This document shows positions 1 through 12,500 of a stretch of 64,000 nucleotides of DNA, piece after piece (within the stretch, counting starts at the first letter, position 1; every line of letters starts with the position of its first letter). The notes under the pieces were generated by a model that had not been told where the DNA came from, searched no databases, and saw only the letters and a program-made list of their open reading frames with translations. A program made the position numbers and the translations under genes. Source of the DNA: Atrina japonica (lineage: Eukaryota > Mollusca > Bivalvia > Pterioida > Pinnidae); contig BROG01000368.1 of the NCBI GenBank assembly GCA_030159075.1, positions 544,001-608,000 of the forward strand. The letters run 5' to 3'.

Positions 1-850
1 TGTCAGTATGGATGTAGGTTGAGACAGCTGCTCTGATCGACTAAATAGAGTCGCTCATCACAGTGCTCAGTGGAAGGCTGTTCCAAATTTTAATTGTCCT
101 AGGAAAGAAGAATAGCTGTCTACTTTCTGTTCTGCATGATGGTATTTGATAGCAGAATGCATGCATTTTTCGTGATTGTCGGATTGGTGGAATTAGTCTG
201 TCTGTTTTTTTTTTTTTTTAATGGAAATTAGCTCATTTAAATTTTATATTTTATAGAGCATGACAAGGCAGGCATCTGTTCTCCTGTTCGATAGCTCTCT
301 CCATTTTAAGTTATTTAACATGTAACTAACACCAGATATGTTTCTATGTCTGTTAGTGACATATCTAGCAGCCCTTCTTTGTAATTTTTCTAATTTTTTT
401 TGTCCTCCGTAATGTAAGGATCCCACACTGAACTAGCATATTCTAGTGATGGTCTCACTAGGGACTTAAAGGCCAGTTCCTCTACTGAAGTGGATCTGAT
501 ATTAAGGTTCCTTCAGAGAAAGCCAAGTGTGCCGTTTGCTTTGTTGCATATGTTGTTAATGTGACTGTAACATTTTAGGTCAGATTAAATTGTAACACCT
601 AGGTATTTTGCCTTGTCAATGTGTTGTAATGTGTGGACATATGAATTAAAGTGTAATTGTACATTATTTAAGGGGTATTTATGTCAACTGGTGGATAAAA
701 TATTACTCTTGTCTGGGTGAAAAGCCATTTTCCATGTGTTTTCCCAAAATACTTTATTAGTTAAGATCTTTTTGAAGGGTTTTATAGTCACTTTTAGATT
801 TTATTACAAGATAAGCTATGGTGTCATTGGAAAATAGTCATATGGTGGAG
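1..850 (-). mobile_element. Decayed non-LTR retrotransposon (LINE) fragment, C-terminal RT region
   Basis: Read on the minus strand, short stretches in shifting frames match the reverse transcriptase C-terminus of CR1/Jockey-like LINEs. In order they are a degraded catalytic box (FSNDT where FADDT is usual, about 825), a TWKMAFHPDK block (about 720), KYLGVTI (about 600), an SLVRPSLEYASSVWDP block (about 430-475), and QRRAARYVTNRH with the RRTDACLVMLYKI block (about 244-400). Stops and frame changes lie between the blocks, and one catalytic aspartate has become asparagine. It is therefore a dead, 5'-truncated copy that runs off the left edge. The LINE class is clear from the block order; the exact clade is uncertain. 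Confidence 0.8.
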
Positions 851-2089
851 TTTATTTTTGAAGCTACTCCCTCCTATGAAAAAAAAAAAAATAGGCTAAA
901 AATATGAACTTAGACAATGCTTATGAAATAGCACAGTTAAAAATAAACACATACTGGGTTTATATTTAGACTGAGTCTTTGTATGATGGCATACTCATAA
1001 CAGTAGGCGGCTATTTCATGAAGCAGCCATTTGGATGTGCTTCATGATTGGGTTCAAGGTATAACACTAGCAGTTCACAGCTGTCAGCAATAAACTTAGT
1101 CTGTAAGACGTTTCCTGAGACAGTAGTTATGCTTCTTCAATGCATATAAATAATAATACAAAGGTAAACCAATGGAGAGGGCGAAAGCATCCATCAACAA
1201 TTTTACATGTTCAGTTAATCCCTTTGCCGAGGGCAACACAATAGAATCCCCATGGAAGGGATTAATGTCCAGTGTTTTTATCACGTAAATGTTCCGGTCA
1301 TTCATTCATTGTTTTATATAATTAAAATATTGACTGGCTGACTGTTTCCTTGTGTTAAAACTTAAGTAGAATCTATGTGTTATTTATTAGTCATGAATTA
1401 AATGCAATATTATGTTTTTATGCTATATATTTTACTCTATCCCAACATATCCATCATTTCGTACAGTTCACATTACCCGAATAATGGATGCGCTTCATGA
1501 TTGGGTTCAATGTATAACACTAGTCATTATGGTCTAGTCTCAGTCTGCAAAACGTTTGCTAGTGCAGTAGTTTATTACCTCGTTTGCAATTACATGTCGT
1601 AATGACTTTGCAACTCCAACATTTTGTTTATACCTCGCGCAAATTCCTGATGTGAAAAGAATTTTTACTATTAGTAGTACGGGTCCCCTTATGTAGTAGG
1701 AATAAAAATGTGAGCTTCTAAACATATACATGTATGAGGGCTTCACCTAGTAGGAATGAAAATGTGAGCTTCTCTACGTATATGAGGGCTTCGCCCTCTA
1801 TGATGCATATGTGTATCCATGAATTATGAACCTAGTCAGAAAAATGTCTGCTAGAACTGCACATATACTTTGATTCCTTGTCATCGATGCTTTTAATGTA
1901 ATGACTTCTACAGCAACCAGGGAGAAAGAAAATGAGTCAATACATGTAGTATACATGTTGCTGAAATATAGTTTTTAGAACTGTTTTTGAGAAAAGTGGG
2001 GAGGGGGTGGGGTAATTTTTTTCACATGGTTATCTTGTTATTGGATACCACAGAAGGGACTTTGACAAAACTTTACTGGAAGAAAGGGG
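851..2089. other. Gene-free stretch with two small duplications
   Basis: No coding exon was recognised. A block of about 95 bp at 1032-1128 recurs at 1485-1573; both share GCTTCATGATTGGGTTCAA followed by TATAACACTAG. A second tandem duplication of about 54 bp occurs at 1693-1745 and 1746-1798 (shared AATGTGAGCTTCT and GAGGGCTTC). PIGT exon 1, encoding the signal peptide, was sought here and not found. Confidence 0.5.
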
Positions 2090-2652
2090 TCCATAGAATA
2101 ACTGAAATGACACCTATTCACCGAAATGACGTGGTATTAACCGAAATGACGCTAAAATACACTGAGACGATACCAGTATACTCAATATTTTAACATATTT
2201 GTGTTTTTTCATTACCAATTCGAGCTTAAAAGACCATATTTACATATATATTGTTACTTTTGAGAAGAAAATTAAGGCAATGCTAAATTTCCTCTGACAC
2301 CTAATTAACAAGAATGACCGAAATGACAGACAGGATATTAACTGAAATGATGCAGATACCATAAGTAAACTGAAAATAAATGATAATCATTAATGAGAGC
2401 ATCAATTTGCGTTATATGAAATTTAGAAAAATAAGGCTCGTGTAGGATGAGAACCGTAAAGTCCGAAAGAGGACATTCGTGCTAATATTTTTTTTATAAA
2501 CAAAAATAATCATATTTAACTTTATTACTTTTGTTTATCATGACAAATAGCCGAATATTTATCAAATAAGTGTCATTTCAGTGTATTTCAGCGTCTTTTC
2601 GGTTAATACTCTGTCATTTCGGTGAATAAGTGTTATTTCGGTTATTCTATGT
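2090..2652. mobile_element. Non-autonomous DNA element with long terminal inverted repeats
   Basis: The segment at 2090-2168 is an imperfect reverse complement of 2571-2652. Both contain the order CATAGAATAAC, GAAATRACAC, ATTCACCGAAATGAC, TATTAACCGAAA and GACGCT. The arms are about 75-80 bp and the internal part is about 400 bp, AT-rich and without a recognisable ORF. This is the architecture of a MITE-like or deleted cut-and-paste transposon. A target-site duplication could not be defined confidently by eye. Superfamily unknown. Confidence 0.6.
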
Positions 2653-3388
2653 ACCGGGAAGCAAGTATTCACAGTCCTCTACCGTGTTTGTGTTTTTTGG
2701 ACAGATCAGACCACATATTCTTCTTGGATTCAAAGTTATTTATAAAACATATATATGATTGCAACGTATATACCATAAATTATGATACAGTTTATTTGAA
2801 GTGGTTTTTAGCCTGCTTGGACAAAATGTCCGGAGAGCTAATATCAAACCTCATTACTGTATGTCAACAGTAACATATTGTCTATGGACAAAAAACTTTA
2901 ACCTGTGCCATATCTTACATATCTCCCAGTTCTTACTCAAAATTTCAGTATCTCAGGATAATTGAGATACAATGCTGCCACAGGCAAGCTATGTTGTCTT
3001 CTAACAACTCTTGTTATAGCTTTGTTTTACTTCCCTAATTAAGTGATGATATAATGCAATATGTGACATGTAAAATGTATAACATGAATCTAGTATAACA
3101 GGGATTTTCCTAGGCCATTTTGGGGTCTGGTTACAGGACCCATTACCAATGCAAATATGACTTGTATTTTCCTTAAAAATACGTGTATGAAAAAATTCCC
3201 AATTTGGATTTTGAAAATGAAGAATAAAGTATTTTCAAATAAATGTCTCAAATCAAGCTCTTTCTTTTGTTAAAATGTCATATATTTTCTCAATTTCTCA
3301 GACCTTAGACCCAGATTATCCAAATGTATAACATGAATATAAATATGGTATAAAATAAAGTCCAGCTTTTTATGACTTTGTGTTCCAG
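2653..3388. other. No recognised feature; upstream or intronic DNA of PIGT
   Basis: AT-rich sequence without a recognisable exon. It ends in the splice acceptor TGTTCCAG before the first PIGT exon found. Since that exon begins with the second base of a codon, this stretch should be intron, with the signal-peptide exon further left or outside the window. Confidence 0.5.
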
Positions 3389-3566
3389 TTCAACATTATA
3401 GACTATTTCCAAAGTCCTTGGGAGATGTTTTATCAACATACAGTGTTCGAGAACTCCATCTCAGTCAGACTCAAGGATTGTGGAGACATGAAAAATGGGG
3501 TTATGCACCAGAAGATGCACCACCAGGAGCTGAATTATGGGTTTGGTTTCAGCAACAAACTAAAAA
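3389..3566 (+). CDS. PIGT: PIGT exon a
   Basis: Acceptor TGTTCCAG ends at 3388; donor GTAAAT starts at 3567. The reading frame begins with CAA at 3391 and gives [31 protein letters not shown] and [14 protein letters not shown]. An overlapping longer open frame in another phase is a shadow. The exon starts with two bases of a split codon and ends with two bases of another, completed by T at 3946. Confidence 0.9.
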
Positions 3567-6500
3567 GTAAATCATTATTGTTTTAAAGTGCATGATAGTA
3601 TTATAAAATCTGTAAAGTACCTCTGCAGATCTACTTGTCTGGGTGCAAATGTCACATCCAAAAATTAAATATAATTATATTCATGTACATGTATGTACCG
3701 GTATACATATTGATAAAGAGAAAAAAAAAATGAAGTGTTTTAACAGAATAGATTGTACGTGTTACTTGACTTTATAGTCATATCATCGTTCACCTTAATC
3801 AAAGATGGACTTCAGTGATACAAAAATAATGAATCATTATTGTAGAATCTATTTCAAAATACATAACAACATAATTTATTATGTTTTTCAAATTTAAGTT
3901 AAGCATTAAATGTCATATCAGATGTGTTATTTTCATTGTTTTCAGTGTTGACAAGAAATGGTCGGAACTTGTGAATGCTTTATCTGGATTATTTTGTTCC
4001 TCTCTTAATTTTATTGATGGTAAATCTACTGTACAACCACGCTGGACATTTCGACCTGCCGGTTTGGCATCAGAGAAATATAGTACAGATTATAGATTTT
4101 TGAGGTATTCTGCTTTACCAAGGGAAATCGTGTGTACAGAAAACCTGACACCATGGAAAAAGTTGTTACCATGTGACTCCAAGGTTAGCTATGCATTTGG
4201 TTGACTTGATTCAATATTTAACAAATTCTGGTTTCTTATGCTTTGATGGTGATTTGTTTTCACAAAGATGTGTTTTTTTTTAAGTTTCTTTTGTTTAACA
4301 TATTAAGTGGTAGTGACAGAACTACAATTTGTCATGACACTGTCACTCCCTCATGTACTGTCATGTTCCCATGTACTGTCAGTTCCCCACATAGCGACAC
4401 TTCCCATGTAATAATGATTCCCCATTTAGTGACACACAGTGCGTGTGTATTTTATAGTCTTACTAAAATTACATATTAAGCCCAATATCAGTTTGTCTGC
4501 TGTATGTAAGGACTATTCAAATAATAAGTAAAAACTTTGATCGCAGTTTTGCCATCATGTCAAATTAACATGCTTAACACGAAAATGGTTATTTTTTTTT
4601 TGCAGGTTGGTGACTGAATAATGATCTTGCCACAATGTTCGGATAAATGCTGATTTGCTGTCCGTTTGTATGATGCTCATTTCCATTCCCTAGGCTTACA
4701 TGTCAGACCAGTATGTAAGGTAATTCAAGTTTAATAAGTATCTTATCAACTTTAATCTGAGCTCAAGGTTTTGCCATACATTTAGCAATGTCAACTTTAA
4801 CCTGAACAGTCTTAAGGTTTTATTCCATATCTCCAAAATTATTTCATCTATTGAGCCTAAGTGAGATCAAGTCTTTAAGGTTTTACCATAGCAGTTGTCA
4901 TCTATAGCCTGAGTGAGATCAAGGTTTTACCATAGCATTGTCATCTATAGCCTGAGTGAGATCAAGGTTTTACCATAGCATTGTCATCTATAGCCTGAGT
5001 GAGATCAAGGTTTTACCATAGAATTGTCATCTATAGCCTGAGTGAGATCAAGGTTTTACCATAGCAGTGTCATCTATAGCCTGAGTGAGATCAAGGTTTT
5101 ACCATAGCATTGTCATCTATAGCCTGAGTGAGATCAAGGTACCATAAAATTACCATGAGTGAGCAGGTAGCATTGTCATCTATAGCCTGAGTGAGATCAA
5201 GGTTTTACCATAGCATTGTCATCTATAGCCTGAGTGAGATCATAGAATTTTCATCTATAGCCTGAGTAGCAGGTTTTGTAGCATTGTCATCTATAGCCTG
5301 AGTGAGATCAAGGTTTTACCATAGCAGTGTCATCTATAACCTAAGTGAGATCAAGGTTTTACCATAGCAGTGTCATCTATAGCCTGAGTGAGATCAAGGT
5401 TTTACCATAGCATTGTCATCTATAGCCTGAGTGAGATCAAGGTTTTACCATAGCATTGTCATCTATAACCTAAGTGAGATCAAGGTTTTACCATAACAGC
5501 CTAAGTGAGATCAAGGTTTTACCATAGCAGTGTCATCTAACCTAAGTGAGATACCATAGGTCATTTTACCATAGCAGTGTCATCTATAGCCTGAGTGAGA
5601 TCAAGGTTTTACCATAGCAGTGTCATCTATAGCCTGAGTGAGATCAAGGTTTTACCATAGAATTGTCATCTATAGCCTGAGTGAGATCAAGGTTTTACCA
5701 TAGCAGTGTCATCTATAACCTAAGTGAGATCTATGTTTTACCAAAGCATGTAAGCAGTGTAAACTTTAATCTGAGCTCAAGTCTTCTGTTATCAAGTGTT
5801 TTGAATGTTATTACAGTTGGAAAAAAGATGATATCTAACTACTTTTAAATTTTTCAATATTAGGTTGCACAGGTAACTCAGGTGATATATTTCAAGACAT
5901 GGCTGCCCCTTGTTATGCAGAGTATAGGTCTTCGTTTAGCTTAAACTTATTAACAACTTAAGCTTCTTCTCAAAAGTTGCTTGGTCAGTTTTTTTCTTTG
6001 GTCTGTAACATTTTTAGGATAAAAAAAGACTGTTAATGTGCTGACACTTCTTATTGTAGATATGGTGCAGATTTAAGTGTACAATGAAGCTCCTTTTGGC
6101 CTTTTGTAAAAAATGTAAACAAAAGAATGAAAAATAAATTGATCTATTATTTAAATTTATTAATTCCCTTTTCTGATGACTCATGTTATAAGTTATTGTC
6201 AACATTTTACTCTTCAAATTATCTGAATCAGATACTTTTTATAGGATTCAGGATGTACAGAGTCAGCCACAGAGTTAAAACAAACATTGACGGTAGTCTT
6301 TGATCCATCCACACGTTCTAATGGAAGACAAGGTAAAAAAAATATGTAAACAATAAATTAATGTTAATATTATTCAGAGAAATCTAGTACATGTATTATT
6401 TCTTTCCTTGCTCGTATCAGATATTGTTAATGCTTTGGATCAGTTGGCCTTGAATCTACAACAAGTTATCTCTGGAGCCTGCAGGGTGCCGAGATAAGGG

Positions 6501-9500
6501 AATGATTAAAAAATATAAATAAATATTAATTATAGAGTTTCTGACATTGTCTTGAATCCCAATGCTATTTTAAATGAAAGATTATTAATTGTAACTTAGC
6601 ATGCATTTTTCCATTCCATATACAATATGTGACAAATACCTAAAACCAATGTTTTGTTCGTGTGAAATTAGCATTTTTAACGTAAATACAACTTAAGAGC
6701 AGTACAGCATCACAAAAATGCTTTTACTCAATTGCAGTGTTCCCCTTAATGTAAATGCTTAAAGAATTTACGTAATGGGGAACACTGCATTTGAGTAAAG
6801 CATTTTTGTGATGCTGTACTGCTGAAAGTCTGAAGTTGTATTTAGAGGATGGCCATTGAACTGTGAAAGGACCTTGCTGACAGTGTATTTTCAGTCTTTG
6901 GTTTACTCATACTCATTGAAAGCTCTTGAAAAATGCTATGAAAAGTCCCGGAAAAGTGCTTGAAAAATTATTGTTATTGGCTGTATGAACCATGGTTTAG
7001 TATTGGAGAATTTGTGATCAACAATTTAAGTATTTTCTGTATATCATTTAAACAGTCTATATGTAAAATCAGTCCTGTATATCTTTTTCAGACTGGAGTT
7101 TGAGTGGTATATTTGGAAATCCTCTGAAAACATCATGTCCACTTGCCAGTAAAAGCAAAATTTATGTAGATACAACTTTTCAAGAGGTAGTATAATGTTA
7201 TTGTTTTTTTTTTATTATGGAAAATTTTTTCCCCTATAATGTATCTTGTTATTATGTTTAAATCATAGACTTTGAAAGCAATTAAAAAATTAAGCAAATT
7301 ATACTTACTCTCCAAATTTTAAATTTTGTTTTGCAGTTCTGGGTCGATCTTGATTTTTGAACATTTGAATATTTGAGTCCTGTAGGAACACCCAAAGCAT
7401 TCAGACCAACAAACCATTTGATGCAGTCTTTTCATTAATTCATGAATATTACTTCTGGGTCATATTTCTCTTCTGAATATAAGGAAAATAATCTTTATGA
7501 ATCAACTGCTGAATTAGGAAAAGTCATATGTGTATCAAATTATTTTCTGGACAACCCCAAAAATTCAATTAGGCCAACACTGGAAAATATCAGTAAAATT
7601 GCTACACAGCAAAAGAGAATTAACAAGATTTCTAGGATTATTATGTCATAAACTTTTGAAAATTTTAGATGTTCATAACATTTTAAATGTAACACCTCTT
7701 GGGTGAGGGTTACAAAAATCCTGAATTTCCTGGCCCCATGGCCAGGGGTTTTTGTAGATAGAAGAGAGAATTAGTAGACCTCAGTGACCCTTCCACTTTT
7801 GTTACAAATATGATTTCCAGTTTATAATTTTACAGAAAACAATGACTTTAAGGCCAGATTCATACACAACACAAACGGTAATAACAGAGGGCGACAAAAG
7901 ACAATATGCTGTCTTTGATGCAGCAAAGGAGATGTCATCTGGTCCTCTAGATGTAAAGTCAGAATATACAGAGATGGTTAAGTTTAGAGAGTTTGACTTA
8001 CCCCCTGTTCATGCTACCAGATATGTGACAGGTAGGTGTATGGTATTATGTCAAAACTCTCGTCGGTGCCTAGAAGTTTGTGTCTTTCCATGTTTTGACC
8101 TATTGTGTTATCATGTCTAAGCTCTTGCCAGGGCCTAGAAGTTTGTGTCTTTCCATGTTTTGACCTATTGTGTTATCAAGTCTAAGCTATCACCAGGGCC
8201 TAGAAGTTTGTGTCTTTCCATGTTTTGACCTATTGTGTTATCATGTCTAAGCTCTCACCAGGTCCTAGAAGTTTGTGTCTTTCCATGTTTTGACCTATTG
8301 TGTTATCATGTCTAAGCTCTCACCAGGGCCTAGACGTTTGTGTCTTTCTGTGTACTTTTCATGTCTTAGCTCTTGAGGGCCTAGACATTTGTGTTTTATC
8401 ATGTCATGTCTAAGCTCTCACCAGGGCCTAGAAGTTTGTGTCTTTCTGTGTTTTACCTACATTGTATTGTGTTATCATGTCTTAGCTCTTGCTAGGGCCT
8501 AGACATTTGTGTCTTTTCATGTTTTGACCTATTGTGTTATCATGTCTAAGCTCTCGCCAGGGCCTAGAAATTTATGTCTTTCAATTTTTTTTACCTTTTG
8601 TTATTCTCTGCATTCTGTCATGTGGATGTGTGCCATCATTTTCAACTATTTGAGCTTTTCTTCTCAAAAACTACTCAGCCAATTTGCGTAATATCTGTAT
8701 GATAAGGTTAATAAAAATGTGTATTTTATGACCTCAGTGTAAGCTTTGTAGATAGAGTGGCCTTTCCGGTGACAAAAATGATACCTTGAGTCTCTTATTT
8801 TAAGAACCAGTGAATGAATTAGAAAAATTTTGACAGGGAAATTCCTTGTTCTTTTCAAATATGATCCCAAATATTTTGTTAACAAAAAGGACTGCTACAA
8901 CTCTCTTAAAATCTGGGGCCTCTGTGGCTGAGTGGTTAGAGCATTGTGCTTTGAACCATGAAGTCTCTCACTCTCTGTTAGTGTAGGTTTGAGTCCCGCT
9001 GGAACCTAAGCTGATTTTTGTCAGAAAGTTTGCCAGTTTAATTGCAAAAGGCCAGTGGTCTCTGTCTGGGTACATTGTAACTGGGTTTTCTCCTCCACCA
9101 TTAAAAACTGGCCACCACCATATAACTGAAAAATTGTTGAGGGTGGCATTAAACACCATTCAAAAGTCAGATTCAAATTCTTAAAATCTGATAGTCTAAA
9201 CTTTGATAAATTTACAAATATTTGCTTCAATTTCAATTCAACCTTGTGCTTATTAGCAAAAAAATCAAAGAAATATGAAATAAGCAAAAAAGTCAACAGG
9301 ACCTCACTGTGTAAGTAAACAGGGTTAAATTAATCATAGACAATAGATACTATGTATGAGCCTGTTTCTTTTCAGTTAAGAGATTACCAGTTGCTACCGT
9401 AAATTGGGATGTTTTGGCATTGCTAAAATTTGGCCACTTTGGTCATAAAATGAAGGGCCAAAATATCCCAATTTACTTATTTCCATGTGGGTTTACAGTC

Positions 9501-12500
9501 AGACTTGCATTAATCCACCTCTGTGTAATGGAGCACCTGCCTATAAAGGCCATTCAAACATAATCTTAGTTAGTCTTTTATACTGATGAACTTCTTTGCA
9601 AAAGTCACCTGTCTATAAAATCTACTTCTTGCCTGCTCCCTGGAGTGACCTTTATAAACAAGTTTGTATTTAGATTGTCAATATGACTAACTTTACTCAG
9701 CAAACTTTTGAAGCTCTTTTTCAGAGTAAGATTTCACAATTACACCTTAAAGTAAGACAGCCTGATATATCATTTTGCTTGTTGTCTAATTTTACAGGAT
9801 ATGGACTTGAAAGAGGTGGAGTCACATGCCAGATACACAATAATTTGGAGGAGAATTTAACGGTGATTTACATGGAGACTGTGCCTTGGTTTCTCAGGAT
9901 CTACTTCAGTTCCCTTAAAATACAAAACAATCAGAAAGAGGTGAAACCCTGTAAGTAATCTTTAACACAAGTGAAGATTTGATGAAAACACATAGCTTGC
10001 ATACACCCTACAATCTTGCCACTTCTAGTTTGTATGCCTTTATTCCTTTATTAAGATTTGCCTTCAATTTGTAAAGTAATATCTGTTATTGCTATTGTTA
10101 ATTAGAAAGTATGAATCTAAACTGTAATCTCTGTGAGTTTTGATAAATGGTTTCTGTTTTCAATAGGTCTTGGGATTCTCAGTGTAATTCAGTTGTTATC
10201 CTTAGAGAGGTAAATTTGGGGCAAACTGAACATGGCATGTCAGAAAATGAGATCTCTATTTGCTCCCATTTTCTGACATGCCATGTACTTGATCTAACAC
10301 AATCTGCTATAGTGTCAATACACATACATTACAAATCATTCTTTTGAATTTAACCTTATCAGAAGAACTACAGTACTAAAATTGTCTTTTTTCAAAGCTT
10401 GTCTGTATGGCAATATCTGCAGAGTGCTCTTATTTTGGCCTTCTGTTAAAAATCTTCTCATATATTATCAAAATATTGATGTATATTAATTGTAAATTTT
10501 AATTTCTGTTTCAAGTCAAAGTTCACTTCTCGCCAGGAAAAGATCGTTCACAACCTTACCAGATGGAGCTTGTGTTCAGATTAAAGGCACAGTCAGTCAC
10601 CACAGTAACATTCTCATTTGAGCGAGCATTTTTGAAATGGACAGAATATCCTCCAGATGCCAACCATGGATTTTATATAAACTCGGCAGTAATCTCAACA
10701 GTGTTGCCTACGACTTGGAATGGTCTATCTTCAAATCTACAGGAATCAACATTTGAACAAAGGTATATATGTTAACATTCATGACACTAATGAAAACATA
10801 AAAGTAAAAAATATTTATTTAAATATTTAAATATACCTGTACACACAGTAAAATCTCGTTATAATACCTCTGTTTCATTTGCCACCTCACTTTATGGGAT
10901 AATTTTTGAAAGTCTGCTTTCCTAATTTTCCCTATAATTTCATTTAGTGTTTCCCTCAACCTATGGCCTAACCCCTTTGTAATGCCAAATTATGGCTAAA
11001 CAAATGGTGGCAGTATAATGAGGTTTTCTGTGTATATTATATTGGATTTGGTGAATAGGTCCCAGAGCGTACCCCTCTTTGCGAATCTACAGTATGCGCA
11101 TCATGTTTTTGTCATTTGCCACTATATGTTGTAGTCGTGGCAAGATTTATTTGTATCATGGCGTATCAAATTCTTGGGTTTCTGTCACTACATGTAGTGT
11201 CAACGATTGCATAATATTATTCTGCCACAACACAAGAGATTAGTGTGTCGTGGCGATTACAATAGACAACCGTTGAACTGCTCAGCAGGGAGTCCACATG
11301 GCAGATCAACATTTATCGCCTCGGGATAAAATGTCTGTAGATGGGGTCCAGATATACTCTGACGTAATGTTTCCCCAAAATTCCTATCAAAGTTCATTAA
11401 AATCGTAAAATAGTCACAATTGAATTAAGTGTCGTGCGTGTATGTTTATTGCAACAAATACCCTGAGTAACAGGAGGATAATAGAGATAAACTTTGATGA
11501 AATGTGTATTCAATATGAGTGAGTCGATCGACAGAGGTGCACATAAATTATGCACATGTATCTCAAAATACCAACCAATGATTCGATATATTAATTCATT
11601 TGAAATAACTTTAACATTGACGGCACAGAAATATGATGGTTTTTAAATGTGTACAGGTCTTCATATCAAGACTGATCTACATTGTTCCAGACCTAAAATA
11701 ATGCTCATGAAATACATGTGTACATGTAATGAGCAGAATTTAAAATTCTTAAAATGTTCAGATAGATCTTTTTTCAGGTAGAGTGTGTTATATTGTAAGA
11801 TATTGGAAGATAAAAAACATAACTCTACTGCTGTACACATCCCGACTTTTATTCGAAGAGGAAGTCCAGATTTACACTGATGTAATGTTTCCCCAAAACT
11901 CCTATCAAAGTTCATTAATATCATAAAACAGTCGCAATTGAATTAAGTGTTGTGCATATATGTTTATTCCAACAAATAAGAGGATAATAGAGATATACTT
12001 TGACGAAATGTGTATTCAGTATGAGCGAGTTGACCGACAGAGGTGCACATAAATTATGCACATGTATCTCAAAATACCAACCATTAATTCGACAGTGTAG
12101 TAATCATTGCGTGTCTATCACTAGGTATGGTTCTGCCCACACTTTGGATGACATGTTGCACTCTTTTTCCATTGTGAATGATACCGAATATCATGGATGT
12201 TTTCAAAATACATTATTAACCAATGAAAAAAATATGAATTAATAACGAGGTTACAATTTTTACATCCAAATTTCTGCTACCATAAAGTTTTCAATGAAAG
12301 AATTGGGGGCCTCCGTGGCCGAGTGGTTAGAGCATTGCACTGTAAATCACACAGCCTCTCACCTCTGGTTTGAATCCCGCCAGGGTCATTTCGAATTAAG
12401 TGGGAAAGTTTGCCAGTTTTCTTGCGGAAGGTCGGTGGTCTTTACCCGGGTAACCAGGGTTTCTCCTCCACCAATAAAAACTGGACGCCATCATATGACT

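Noticed and set aside
1..3388. PIGT signal-peptide exon
   Set aside because: Searched for the expected hydrophobic start and HFQF-like block in both short and long frames; nothing convincing was found.
3380..3586. 68-codon + frame overlapping PIGT exon a
   Set aside because: Wrong phase; the phase starting at 3391 gives the conserved PIG-T sequence.
4606..4719. Selenocysteine or programmed readthrough at the two TGA codons
   Set aside because: No SECIS was sought or seen, PIG-T is not a known selenoprotein, and family-like residues in other frames favour small indels or sequence errors.
8915..9010. Genuine tRNA gene
   Set aside because: A and B boxes are present but no complete cloverleaf, and the same head and body recur across the window as a SINE.
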